Below, in pieces: positions 33,378 through 41,328 of a DNA stretch of 45,958 bases; within the stretch, counting starts at the first letter, position 1, and each line of letters starts with the position of its first letter. Under the pieces are notes generated by a model, which saw only the letters and a program-made list of their open reading frames with translations, was not told where the DNA came from and made no database searches. The DNA comes from Erysipelotrichaceae bacterium. GTDB lineage: Bacteria > Bacillota_I > Bacilli_A > Erysipelotrichales > Erysipelotrichaceae. The position numbers and the translations under genes were made by a program. The DNA lies in contig JAFZQG010000032.1 in assembly GCA_017550145.1 (NCBI GenBank), positions 1 to 45,958 on the forward strand. The letters run 5' to 3'.

Positions 33378-33746
33378 ATGTTTTTTGTGATGGGAATCAA
33401 TGACAGACGTGAAGATATCGACTTCACCCAGACTGTTATCTGTGATGTCTGCGGATCTTACGGCAGATACAGCGTTTTCATGATCTGCAGTGTACTGACA
33501 TTATTCTTTATTCCCGTCTTTAAATGGAATAAACGTTATTATGTGGAAATGAGCTGCTGTCATACTCTTTATGAACTTAACAGCGAAACAGCCGAAGCTC
33601 TCATTTATGGTGATATAAACGAGATCAGACCGGAAGATCTTACACTGATAAAACAGAATAATCATTCATACAAGAGATGTACATACTGCGGTTATGAAAC
33701 CGAAGAAAACTTTGAGTTCTGCCCTAAATGCGGAAACAGATTCTGA
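33378..33746 (+). CDS. Zinc ribbon protein with central hydrophobic segment
   Basis: 122 residues. An N-terminal CDVC knuckle is followed by a hydrophobic stretch (YSVFMICSVLTLFFIPVFKW, about 32-50), a SCC motif, and a C-terminal zinc ribbon CTYCGYETEENFEFCPKCGNRF. This matches the small zinc-ribbon family common in Firmicutes, function unknown. AAGG precedes the ATG weakly. It is the first gene of the rightward group with the TrpF-like and PfkB genes, 11 bases apart. Confidence 0.75.
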   Translation: MFFVMGINDRREDIDFTQTVICDVCGSYGRYSVFMICSVLTLFFIPVFKWNKRYYVEMSCCHTLYELNSETAEALIYGDINEIRPEDLTLIKQNNHSYKRCTYCGYETEENFEFCPKCGNRF

Positions 33747-33757
33747 AAAGGAGAGCT

Positions 33758-34444
33758 ATGATCACTCAGATATATTCCATTCAATCCGTTGAAGAAGCAT
33801 TGGCCTGTGCCGATGCCGGAGCAGACTATATCGGTCTCTCCATCGATACAGGTTTTTCCTTACCTTCACAGGTTTCGATCGAAGAAGCCAAAAAGATCTT
33901 TGATGCCTTGCAAGGCAAAGCCAAAAGAGTACTGATCTGTGTCACAAACAGTGATGAACCGCTCTATGAACCGGTATCCTATCTCAAACCGGATGTGATC
34001 CATCTGTGCGGATACGATTACTATGCAACTCCCGAATTTGTTTCTAAGATAAAAGAACTGTGTCCGGGAATCGAAGTCTTACAGGCCATCGGTGTCGAAG
34101 ATGAATCTTCAATTGAACAGGCCGTCTATTATTCGAAATTCTGTGATACCATCATTCTCGATTCCGTTGACCGCAATATCAACGGTATCGGAGCTGCCGG
34201 CTTCACCAACGACTGGGACATCGACCGACAGATAGTCGAAAAAGCTTCCTGCAAAGTTATCCTGGCCGGAGGCTTATCGCCCGATAATGTCAGAGAAGCG
34301 ATCCTTAAAGTAAGACCATGGGGTGTCGATTCGTTTACCAAAACCAGTGATGTCTTCCCTGATGGTACAAGCAGAAAGAATATCGATAAAGTAAGAGAAT
34401 TTGTGAAAAATGCCAGAGCGGCATTCGAGGAAATCAATGGCTGA
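33758..34444 (+). CDS. TrpF-fold protein lacking the catalytic cysteine
   Basis: 228 residues, start set by GGAGAG before ATG 33758. It has the phosphoribosylanthranilate isomerase outline: VEEALACADAGADYIGLSID, IILDSVDRNINGIGAAGFTNDWDID (with the conserved Asp), the phosphate loop VILAGGLSPDNV, and WGVDSFTKTSDVFPDGTSRKNIDKVREFV. But the usual K-x-C-G at the first strand reads QIYS, so the general-base Cys is Tyr. There are no trp genes around; the next gene, overlapping by eight bases, is a PfkB kinase. It therefore probably isomerises or epimerises a sugar phosphate rather than serving tryptophan synthesis. Confidence 0.8.
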   Translation: MITQIYSIQSVEEALACADAGADYIGLSIDTGFSLPSQVSIEEAKKIFDALQGKAKRVLICVTNSDEPLYEPVSYLKPDVIHLCGYDYYATPEFVSKIKELCPGIEVLQAIGVEDESSIEQAVYYSKFCDTIILDSVDRNINGIGAAGFTNDWDIDRQIVEKASCKVILAGGLSPDNVREAILKVRPWGVDSFTKTSDVFPDGTSRKNIDKVREFVKNARAAFEEING

Positions 34445-35357
34445 AGTATTGTGTTTAGGCGACAGCTGCGCCGATATCATCATTCCTTACGGAGAAAGTC
34501 TCAGCGATCCTGAAGCGAGCGTGACTTTTAACTGCGGCGGAGCAGCTGCCAATACCGCCTGTGCTTTAGGAAAACTGGGAGTAGATGTGGCCTTTGCGGG
34601 AAAAGCCGGTAAGGATCTTTACGGTATCTCCATGAAAAGGGAACTCTCGCAGAACAATGTGAATGTCTCTCATTTCGTTCTGTCGGATAATCAGGTCTCG
34701 ACGCAGATCCTGATCGTCATCGACGAGAATAAAGACAGGCATCCTTTCCTGATGCCTAAAGCTAATCCATCCTATCTTGAAGTCTATCCCGAAGAACTCA
34801 ATCAGATCGATCTTACAGGTATGAAGTATATTTTAACGAATGGAATGATGCTGTTTGACGATCCGGCCGCATACGCCATTACCTCATTTCTGAAGAAAGC
34901 TCATGAGAAAGGTGTTCAGATCCTTCTGGATATAAACTACCGTCCCGAAACTATAAATAAAAACTCATCCAACCTGAAAGAAATAATCCATATGGCTGAT
35001 TTTCTTCTGGGATCAGCAGTCGATGACTATATAGCCATGACCGGTATTAATGATCTGGATGAAGTAGCCAAGATCCTGCGTAATGATCATAACGTCATCG
35101 TCGCTCATGACGAAAAGGGCTCAACTGTTTTTGACGGAAGATTCAAAGAACACGTAAACAGTTTTGAAGTCAGAGTATGTGATACGATCGGAGCCGGTGA
35201 TAACTTCAATGCGGGCTTCATCTACGGCCTTGTTAATAATAAGAGTCTGGGCGAATGTAACAGGTTAGGCTGTGCTGTTGCGGCATTCTCATTGACCAGA
35301 CCTGGCGCTAGAAATACGCCTGACCAAAAGCAGCTGGAAATGTTTCTGAACAAATAA
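34437..35357 (+). CDS. PfkB/ribokinase-family carbohydrate kinase
   Basis: 306 residues from ATG 34437, preceded by GAGGAAATCA inside the end of the TrpF-like gene. Family signatures: FNCGGAAANTACALGKLG near the N terminus, DINYRPE, and the anion-hole motif DTIGAGDNFNAGF with the catalytic Asp. It phosphorylates a sugar or nucleoside in the cytoplasm; in this setting ribose or a ribose derivative is the natural candidate. A perfect terminator follows the stop codon. Confidence 0.92.
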   Translation: MAEVLCLGDSCADIIIPYGESLSDPEASVTFNCGGAAANTACALGKLGVDVAFAGKAGKDLYGISMKRELSQNNVNVSHFVLSDNQVSTQILIVIDENKDRHPFLMPKANPSYLEVYPEELNQIDLTGMKYILTNGMMLFDDPAAYAITSFLKKAHEKGVQILLDINYRPETINKNSSNLKEIIHMADFLLGSAVDDYIAMTGINDLDEVAKILRNDHNVIVAHDEKGSTVFDGRFKEHVNSFEVRVCDTIGAGDNFNAGFIYGLVNNKSLGECNRLGCAVAAFSLTRPGARNTPDQKQLEMFLNK

Positions 35358-35384
35358 ATATCACCTCAATGAGGTGATATTTTA
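35358..35384. terminator. Bidirectional terminator, PfkB and SGNH genes
   Basis: ATATCACCTC (35358-35367) pairs with GAGGTGATAT (35371-35380) around AAT, followed by TTTT. The minus-strand gene ends within its edge. Confidence 0.88.
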
Positions 35385-36026
35385 TTCAGGTATACCCATA
35401 TCAAGCTGGCCGTCTTTCATGATCAGATCGATCATTCGGTGATCATAATCCGTCTTTTCCAGTTTCTTCGCATCTTCGTAACAGGAATCCAGATCATAAT
35501 CCATGCCGAGTAATGTACGGGCTATTATAGTTGCGCTTAATGAGGCGCCGAACACGGAACTGTGTTCGCCATCAGCGAAGTAAAGTTCTTCTTCAGGATG
35601 CTTCTCATGGATCTTCCACCAGATCCTTCCGACCGGACAGATAACAGATCCTGTTTCTCTGGCGAGTTCTTCATAGGCTTCACTCATTACTTCCTGTCCT
35701 TCGGGATTGACCTTTTCGCTCCAGATCATATAGAGATAAACTCTGGTGTTTTCAGGAACTAAATCAATCAGTTTCTTACCTGAATTTAGTAATGATTCTT
35801 TTCCCGGGAAAGGATGAGCGTTATGTTGGAGCACTACCGCATCATAGTTTCCATATATCAGATTAAGATAAGTCTGTGACTGTTCAAGATGCCAGTCTAA
35901 TCCCATACCCGGATGAGTAAGCATCGCAATCTCGAGATCCGTATCATGTTGTTTTGCGAATTCTTTTACTCTTAATGGCACATAGTGCACAAAGGTGTGG
36001 CTGTTTCCGATGAATAATACTTTCAT
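35382..36026 (-). CDS. SGNH-fold hydrolase
   Basis: 214 residues. The block I nucleophile motif is FIGNSHT (Ser8 in GNS). Later come VVLQHNAHPF (block III Asn position) and YFADGEHSSVFGASL (Asp-x-x-His dyad). It resembles the DUF4886-like SGNH hydrolases. There is no signal peptide, so it likely acts in the cytoplasm as an esterase or deacetylase. CTGGAGATAG, which includes the stop of the upstream reductase gene, is its ribosome site; the two are two bases apart. Confidence 0.8.
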   Translation of the reverse strand: MKVLFIGNSHTFVHYVPLRVKEFAKQHDTDLEIAMLTHPGMGLDWHLEQSQTYLNLIYGNYDAVVLQHNAHPFPGKESLLNSGKKLIDLVPENTRVYLYMIWSEKVNPEGQEVMSEAYEELARETGSVICPVGRIWWKIHEKHPEEELYFADGEHSSVFGASLSATIIARTLLGMDYDLDSCYEDAKKLEKTDYDHRMIDLIMKDGQLDMGIPE

Positions 36027-36028
36027 AT

Positions 36029-36493
36029 CTATCTCCAGTTTCCCCAGTCTATCAGTTCTTCCAGTTTCTTTACCAGCTTCTCCAGTCCTTCTTTGTCTTC
36101 CGGAGAGAAACGGCTGTAAGATGGTGAATCAATATCCAGTACTGCCACAACTTTTCCATCCTTATGGATAGGAATGACGATCTCGGAATTGGAAGCACTG
36201 TCGCAGGCTATGTGTCCCGGGAACTCATGGACATTATCTACCAGCTGGATCTCATCTTTTTCATAAGCCGTACCGCAGACGCCTTTTCCTTTGGGAATAT
36301 TCACACAGGCCGTCTTGCCCTGGAAAGGTCCCAGTAATAAGGCTTCATCTTTAACCAGATAAAAGCCTGCCCAGTTAAGATCCTTGAGATTCTCATATAT
36401 CAAAGCGCTGCAGTTGGACAGTAGCGGAAGATAATTTACTGATGATTCCGCTAACGCTTCAAGCTGTTTACTTAACAGATTATAATCAGTCAT
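36029..36493 (-). CDS. msrC: Free methionine-(R)-sulfoxide reductase (GAF type)
   Basis: 154 residues, a single GAF domain. The three cysteines of the fRMsr enzymes are present with exact spacing (TAC, ten residues to GVC, 24 to IAC), in KTACVNIPKGKGVCGTAY and GHIACDSASNSEIVIPI. It repairs oxidised free methionine with thioredoxin. It overlaps the YugP gene by eight bases and leads into the SGNH gene. MsrA (37248-37754) starts divergently nearby, making a methionine repair cluster. Confidence 0.93.
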   Translation of the reverse strand: MTDYNLLSKQLEALAESSVNYLPLLSNCSALIYENLKDLNWAGFYLVKDEALLLGPFQGKTACVNIPKGKGVCGTAYEKDEIQLVDNVHEFPGHIACDSASNSEIVIPIHKDGKVVAVLDIDSPSYSRFSPEDKEGLEKLVKKLEELIDWGNWR

Positions 36494-37175
36494 CTCTTCT
36501 CCTGCCGCCGAACATGATCACCAGTCTCATGATTTCTAATACGGTTGAAGCTACACCGGCCACATAAGTCAAAGCCGCAGCGGTTAATACTTTTCTGGCA
36601 CCTTTCAATTCTTCAACACTTACAAAACCATAATTCTCTATTTCGGCTAAAGCTCTTCTTGACGCATCAAATTCGATCGGCAAGGTAATGATCTGAAAAG
36701 CCAGAATGATACATTCCATAAAGATGCCCATCCAGATCAGATCCATCAGTTCAAACAGAATACCGACCATGATGGCGATATATCCCGCAAAAGATGAGAA
36801 ACTGACGACCGGAATGATCTTTTCTCTGATCTTCAGAAAAGCATAATTCTCTTTATCCTGCAAGACATGTCCGCATTCATGTGAAGCGACAGCAATAGAA
36901 GCCAGAGAATCATTTGCGTAGTTATTCTGAGATAGAGAAACGGTACTGTTTCTCGGATCATAGTGATCGGATAGATAACCGGCAACCTGCACGACTCTCA
37001 CATCGGTTATTCCGTTTCTAAGCAGTATTTCGGCAGCTGTTCTGGCTCCCGTAAAACCGCTTGAACATCTGATCCTGGAATAACGGGAATAGATAATCTT
37101 TATATATAACTGAGCTGACATCGTAATAGCAAAAGCCAGAAACGTCAGCATGTAATAGGTCGTATAATCATCCAT
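36486..37175 (-). CDS. YugP-family zinc metallopeptidase
   Basis: 229 residues. An N-terminal membrane helix (about 5-25), the zinc site VASHECGHVLQ (HExxH), and two or three further helices (KIIPVVSFSSFAGYIAIMVGILF and following), then LTYVAGVASTVLEIMRLV. This is the YugP/DUF2268-like membrane protease family, role unproven. AAGGAGGT precedes the ATG. First gene of the unit with fRMsr and SGNH hydrolase. Confidence 0.9.
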   Translation of the reverse strand: MDDYTTYYMLTFLAFAITMSAQLYIKIIYSRYSRIRCSSGFTGARTAAEILLRNGITDVRVVQVAGYLSDHYDPRNSTVSLSQNNYANDSLASIAVASHECGHVLQDKENYAFLKIREKIIPVVSFSSFAGYIAIMVGILFELMDLIWMGIFMECIILAFQIITLPIEFDASRRALAEIENYGFVSVEELKGARKVLTAAALTYVAGVASTVLEIMRLVIMFGGRRRDD

Positions 37176-37235
37176 GATTAAATACCTCCTTTTTTCAATA
37201 ATATTTTACTTCCTTTGTTCAGCATGAAAAAGCAT

Positions 37236-37241
37236 TATAAT
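37236..37241 (+). promoter_or_regulatory. -10 box of msrA, leaderless geometry
   Basis: TATAAT six bases before ATG 37248; the predicted transcript begins at the ATG. The -35 region (TTTGTTC around 37214-37220) is poor. Confidence 0.5.
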
Positions 37242-37247
37242 TAAACC

Positions 37248-37754
37248 ATGAAAAAGATATATCTGGCAGGCGGATGTTTCTGGGGCGTCGAACACTATCT
37301 TTCACTTATTAATGGAGTGATTGAAACAACAGTCGGTTACGCCAACAGCGATATCCCATCACCATCCTATGAAGACCTCAAAGCTCACCGCTCTTCGGCA
37401 TCCGAAACCGTTGAAGTAATTTATGATGAAAATGTTATTTCGTTAAAAGAAATACTGGATCTGTTTTTCCTGATCATCGATCCTACGCTATTAGATCAGC
37501 AGGGTCATGACATCGGTCATCAGTATCGTACCGGTATCTATTATGTTGATAAAGAAGATGTCGATATAATAAAAAGTTCATTAGCTGAACTTTCAAAGAA
37601 ATATGATAAGAAAATCGTAACTGAGTTACTTGAACTGTCAAACTTCACGGTTGCGGAAGACTACCATCAGGATTATCTCTATAAGAATCCGGATGGATAC
37701 TGTCATGTCAATCCGAAGATGTTTGAGATAGCTAAAAACTATAAGAAAAATTAA
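37248..37754 (+). CDS. msrA: Peptide methionine-(S)-sulfoxide reductase
   Basis: 168 residues. The active-site block is LAGGCFWGVEHYL with Cys10; the downstream GHDIGHQYRTGIYY and AEDYHQDYL are standard MsrA. A C-terminal Cys in DGYCHVN may serve as the resolving cysteine. It restores oxidised methionine in proteins. There is no MsrB in the window. The family motif begins right after MKKIY, so the start is firm, yet no Shine-Dalgarno exists. It overlaps the convergent AlkZ-related gene by four bases. Confidence 0.95.
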   Translation: MKKIYLAGGCFWGVEHYLSLINGVIETTVGYANSDIPSPSYEDLKAHRSSASETVEVIYDENVISLKEILDLFFLIIDPTLLDQQGHDIGHQYRTGIYYVDKEDVDIIKSSLAELSKKYDKKIVTELLELSNFTVAEDYHQDYLYKNPDGYCHVNPKMFEIAKNYKKN

Positions 37755-38446
37755 CCGAGAAACTTTCTGATCTGATAATCATCCGCATCAGTCAGCTTTC
37801 TGATCTGTCGGTACAGACGTTTATAGGACTCTTCAGGAGTCCTTTTATAACACCTTTTCGCAAAGGTCTTACCGAAGAATTCTTCCGGTGTTGAATATCT
37901 TGCGATACCCCAGCCGTAGAAGTTACCATTCTTATCGGTCTCATAATCGAAATCGATAATGATAATATAACCCTTCATCTGCAATGAGGTAATCGTTGTA
38001 TCAAAACCTTTGCGCGGTTCCCAGGCATCCTTACCCTTCTCATGAGTCTTCACATAACCGCCTAAAGCTTTTGCGGTCTTTGACAGCATCGAATGTTTTG
38101 AAGAAATAATGCCATAGAGAAACTCTTCATTATAATTGGCTAAACCATCGGATACTCTTGCGTCAAAATCATAACCGTCTCTTCTGTAGTTGGCAAAATC
38201 ATAAAACCAGTCTCTGGAGATAAAGGCGGCCTTCTTATTGAAGAACTTGCCATAGGCACAGCGCAGATCCTGAATGATAGGACCCTTCCATTCCCAGATA
38301 CCGGGTTGCACATCAAAATAGCACTTCGGATCGCAGTTCTCTTCGATCGAAAATCCTTTTATATTATTGGAAAAGAAAGGAAGGATACCGAAATCCTCAA
38401 CGGCCTTTTCCATATCTTCCTTGCTTTTTATATAGAAGTCTTTCAT
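37751..38446 (-). CDS. AlkZ-related protein, unknown role
   Basis: 231 residues of a Firmicute family annotated as AlkZ-related. Recognised parts are FGILPFFSNNIKGFSIEE, PGIWEWKGPIIQDLRCAYGKFF, FANYRRDGYDFDARVSDGLA, and a C-terminal FGKTFAKRCYKRTPEESYKRLYRQI. It is soluble and rich in Trp, Tyr and Phe. The link to AlkZ DNA glycosylases is distant, so activity is unproven. TATAAT lies nine bases before the ATG without a Shine-Dalgarno. Convergent with msrA. Confidence 0.8.
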   Translation of the reverse strand: MKDFYIKSKEDMEKAVEDFGILPFFSNNIKGFSIEENCDPKCYFDVQPGIWEWKGPIIQDLRCAYGKFFNKKAAFISRDWFYDFANYRRDGYDFDARVSDGLANYNEEFLYGIISSKHSMLSKTAKALGGYVKTHEKGKDAWEPRKGFDTTITSLQMKGYIIIIDFDYETDKNGNFYGWGIARYSTPEEFFGKTFAKRCYKRTPEESYKRLYRQIRKLTDADDYQIRKFLG

Positions 38447-38455
38447 CTTGGATTA

Positions 38456-38461
38456 ATTATA
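38456..38461 (-). promoter_or_regulatory. -10 box, leaderless geometry
   Basis: TATAAT on the minus strand, nine bases before ATG 38446, with no ribosome-binding sequence between. Confidence 0.45.
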
Positions 38462-38484
38462 TCAGTGATAAACTCAACAAAAAG

Positions 38485-38520
38485 AAAAATCCTCCCATAT
38501 AAGTATATGAGAGGATTCTT
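38485..38520 (-). terminator. Terminator of the DUF969-DUF979-pcp operon
   Basis: AATCCTC (38488-38494) pairs with GAGGATT (38511-38517), with an inner CATAT/ATATG stem. On the minus strand TTTTTCTTTTT follows. Confidence 0.78.
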
Positions 38521-38530
38521 TAATGATTCT

Positions 38531-39142
38531 TTATGCTAATGAATCAACGATGGCTTCGATGGAAGCTTCAATTCCTTTGACGACATCGTCCTTGGAAAGC
38601 GAAGCGGTTTCTTTCTTGTTCATGACCTGCTCATGTAAGAACGGGACATGCATGAATCCGCCGATCGCATTAGGGAATTCCTTTTCCAGGTAATAACGGA
38701 CGCCGTACATCAGGTGATTGCAGACATATGTACCGGCAGTGTTGGATACAGCCGCAGGCACATTGGCAGCTTTCATATATTCGACCATCTTTTTAATCGG
38801 CAATGTTGAGAAATATGCCGGAGCGCCATCAGCGAAGACCGGCTGATCGACAGGCTGATTGCCCTCGTTATCAGGGATTCTCGCATCGTCGCAGTTAATG
38901 GCAACTCTCTCAGGAGTAATTTCGTATCTTCCCCCAGCCTGACCGATACATAATACAACGTCAGGATTTTCCTTCACCATTGCTTCGTGTACAGTTTCGA
39001 TAGCTTTGCCAAAGACGACAGGAACGTAGCATTTTACGATCTGCGCACCTTTGATTTCATCTTTAACCATCTGCACAGCTTCCTGTGCCGGGTTTACGGA
39101 TTCACCACCAAACGGTTCAAAGCCAGTAAGTAATACTTTCAT
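38531..39142 (-). CDS. pcp: Pyroglutamyl-peptidase I
   Basis: 203 residues. It removes N-terminal pyroglutamate from peptides in the cytoplasm. The family opening TGFEPFGGESVNPA is intact, and the catalytic triad is Glu78 (TPERVA), Cys141 (GTYVCNHLMYG) and His165 (GFMHVPFLHEQ), with the family's exact spacings of 63 and 24 residues. AAGGAG precedes the ATG, 14 bases after the DUF979 gene. It is the third gene of an operon with two DUF membrane proteins likely to handle pyroglutamate. Confidence 0.97.
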   Translation of the reverse strand: MKVLLTGFEPFGGESVNPAQEAVQMVKDEIKGAQIVKCYVPVVFGKAIETVHEAMVKENPDVVLCIGQAGGRYEITPERVAINCDDARIPDNEGNQPVDQPVFADGAPAYFSTLPIKKMVEYMKAANVPAAVSNTAGTYVCNHLMYGVRYYLEKEFPNAIGGFMHVPFLHEQVMNKKETASLSKDDVVKGIEASIEAIVDSLA

Positions 39143-39156
39143 CTTTTCTCCTTAAA

Positions 39157-40098
39157 TTAGAAAGCCAGTGTATACAGTAAGATTACGTGAATCAGCAGCA
39201 TGCAAACAGCAAACGGAACCTGAGACTTGATGACTGAATATTTAGATTTAGTCTCCAAGAGAGCTGCAGGAACGATGTTGAAGTTAGCAGCCATTGGTGT
39301 ACACAGAGTACCACAGTAAGCAGCTGTCAGACCTAAAGCACCGACAACCAGTGGGTTTGCGCCCTTGGCAAGAAGGAACGGAACACCAACACCAACCAGG
39401 ATGGTAGTGAAGGCAGCGAAACCGTTACCCATAACCATTGTGAACAGAGCCATACCTAAGCAGTAGACGAAGCAGGCGATCAGAACGTTGTTCTCAGGAA
39501 CGACCATTGAAACATAGTATGATACAGCCTGACCTACGCCGGCAGCAGTGAACAGAGCACCTAAGGCAGACAGTAACTGCGGTAAGATACCTGTAGTAGA
39601 AACGTTATCCATCAGTCTTGCAGCATCAACAGCAGCATACTTAGGATCACATTTAGTAAGCAGAATAGCAGCAACCAGAGCAACAGCACCGGAAAGACCG
39701 ATAGCGTTGTTGGCAGTCAGCCATGAGAGAGCCGGAACTTTAGAACCTAATGTTGCACCGACAACGGCAACAACAGCGATACATAAAGCCGGAATGAAAA
39801 TCTTGTAACCGAACTTGTCAGCATTAGCTCTGACAGAAGCAGGATCCGGTACATCGTTCTTGGACTGAACGACGCCACCGATAGCAGTTAAGACAGCCAT
39901 CGCAACGATAGCAGCACCAACTAACCATTTTGGAACCCATGGTCCGGCAATGAATGTGAAGGCAAGCAGGAACCAGAATGCGGCAGTAGTCGCTTTCTTG
40001 CTGCAGCCGTCATCCTTTAAAGCTTTAACGCCTACGAGGATGAAAACTAAACCGATTACACAGTAGAAAACTTCACCTAAAATTTGAGCAGGAGTCAT
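39157..40098 (-). CDS. DUF979-family membrane protein, putative permease subunit
   Basis: 313 residues with about nine membrane helices and no sizeable soluble domain. It matches the DUF979 family: VFILVGVKALKDDG at the N terminus, MGNGFAAFTTILVGVGVPFL, and AYCGTLCTPMAANFNIVPAALL. The Gly/Asn-rich re-entrant-like loops resemble ion-coupled permeases. Its ATG overlaps the DUF969 stop in TAATG. Pairing with DUF969 and pcp recurs in Gram-positives and suggests transport of 5-oxoproline or pyroglutamyl peptides; not proven. Confidence 0.85.
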   Translation of the reverse strand: MTPAQILGEVFYCVIGLVFILVGVKALKDDGCSKKATTAAFWFLLAFTFIAGPWVPKWLVGAAIVAMAVLTAIGGVVQSKNDVPDPASVRANADKFGYKIFIPALCIAVVAVVGATLGSKVPALSWLTANNAIGLSGAVALVAAILLTKCDPKYAAVDAARLMDNVSTTGILPQLLSALGALFTAAGVGQAVSYYVSMVVPENNVLIACFVYCLGMALFTMVMGNGFAAFTTILVGVGVPFLLAKGANPLVVGALGLTAAYCGTLCTPMAANFNIVPAALLETKSKYSVIKSQVPFAVCMLLIHVILLYTLAF

Positions 40099-40778
40099 TA
40101 TTTGTTTCCTCCTTTCGCAGCAGCCTTATCAAGCTGTTTGTCTAACATGATGTTTCTGATGATACCAAGAACCATAGAGATTACAGCTACAGGAATTGAC
40201 CACTTAGCGATATCAAGTGCACTTACTTCATATCCCTGTTCAGCCAGACCTGAAACGATCAGTAATGTTCCTGATGAACCCATGAAGCAGTTCTGAGCAA
40301 AGAAGTTACCATAGTTTTCAGCACCGGCAGCACCGCCTCTGATAATGTCAGACATATCATCGTCGATCTTGCCATACTTAGCAACAGCAGCACCTTCAGC
40401 CATTGGAACTACAACTGGACGTACAAACTGTGGGTGACCACCTAATCTGATTGAGAATGCAGCAGCCAGAGTTCTGATTGCTTCATAAACAATGATGGTT
40501 CTACCAGCAGTAGCGGATTTGATGGAACGGATAAAGTCAATAGCTTTTTCCTTCAGACCAAATCTTTCACAGATACCGATTGCCGGTAAAGTCAGAACGA
40601 ATAATGTAGCAGTACGCTGAGAAACAAAGGAAGTACCTAAAGTTGTCAGGATATCCATGATGCTCATGCCGCCAACTAATCCGGTAACAATACCAGCCAG
40701 GACGACTGTAGCAATTGTATCGAACTTGAGAATCAAACCGACTATAACAATCGCTACACCTATCAATCTAATAAGCAT
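40098..40778 (-). CDS. DUF969-family membrane protein, putative permease subunit
   Basis: 226 residues from ATG 40778, which follows AGGGGG by about nine bases; an upstream in-frame ATG lacks a site. About five membrane helices. Family segments are GLILKFDTIATVVLAGIVTGL, LTLPAIGICERFGLKEKA, and RLGGHPQFVRPVVVPMAEGAA. The predicted topology and the shared Gly-rich loops suggest it forms half of a two-subunit permease with DUF979. First gene of the operon. Confidence 0.85.
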   Translation of the reverse strand: MLIRLIGVAIVIVGLILKFDTIATVVLAGIVTGLVGGMSIMDILTTLGTSFVSQRTATLFVLTLPAIGICERFGLKEKAIDFIRSIKSATAGRTIIVYEAIRTLAAAFSIRLGGHPQFVRPVVVPMAEGAAVAKYGKIDDDMSDIIRGGAAGAENYGNFFAQNCFMGSSGTLLIVSGLAEQGYEVSALDIAKWSIPVAVISMVLGIIRNIMLDKQLDKAAAKGGNK

Positions 40779-40877
40779 ATATTTTTTCCCCCTTAATATT
40801 TTTATTATATAACAAAAAAACATGCTTGCAAATTATTTCACAAACATGTAAATATTTTCAGAAATTCAGTGTTTTTA

Positions 40878-41270
40878 CTATTTCAATACATTCTTCTTAT
40901 CGACTACGAAACACGCTTCCAGAACATGGTTCATGATGTTCTCGGTTTCCTTGCGGTCCTTACCGGTCATCTCCATAAGTTCATTGATATTCCAGATGTG
41001 TTTCTTCATCAGCTTACTCGGATAGATCCTTAATTCATCCAGCAGCTGTTTAAACCAGTAAGCAATGATAACCAATGGTATGCATACCAGTACTCTCCAC
41101 AAGACAAAGTCAACTTTGAACTTGCCGTCATGGATGAAAATCAGATACATTATCACCAGCATCAGCATACTTAAAATGAAAGAATAAAACATAATATCAA
41201 ACCATGGGCTCTTGTACTGAATGAGCTTGATCGGTTTGCTGTAATCGTATTTTTCCGGTTTCTTTAACAT
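40878..41270 (-). CDS. Two-helix membrane protein, unknown
   Basis: 130 residues from ATG 41270 (AAGGGG ten bases upstream; earlier in-frame ATGs would run into the divergent promoter). Two membrane helices (about 26-45 and 55-75) are followed by a charged soluble C terminus, LRIYPSKLMKKHIWNINELMEMTGKDRKETENIMNHVLEACFV, which looks like a small helical, perhaps helix-turn-helix, fold. No family recognised. Lone gene, divergent from the aminopeptidase. Confidence 0.65.
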   Translation of the reverse strand: MLKKPEKYDYSKPIKLIQYKSPWFDIMFYSFILSMLMLVIMYLIFIHDGKFKVDFVLWRVLVCIPLVIIAYWFKQLLDELRIYPSKLMKKHIWNINELMEMTGKDRKETENIMNHVLEACFVVDKKNVLK

Positions 41271-41328
41271 TTCAATATTTCCCCTTATATAGTATGATTT
41301 TAACATAGAAGGAAGATAAGTATAAAAG

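Noticed and set aside
33758..34444. Annotation as genuine tryptophan-pathway trpF
   Set aside because: The catalytic Cys is missing and no trp genes are adjacent, so the symbol would mislead.
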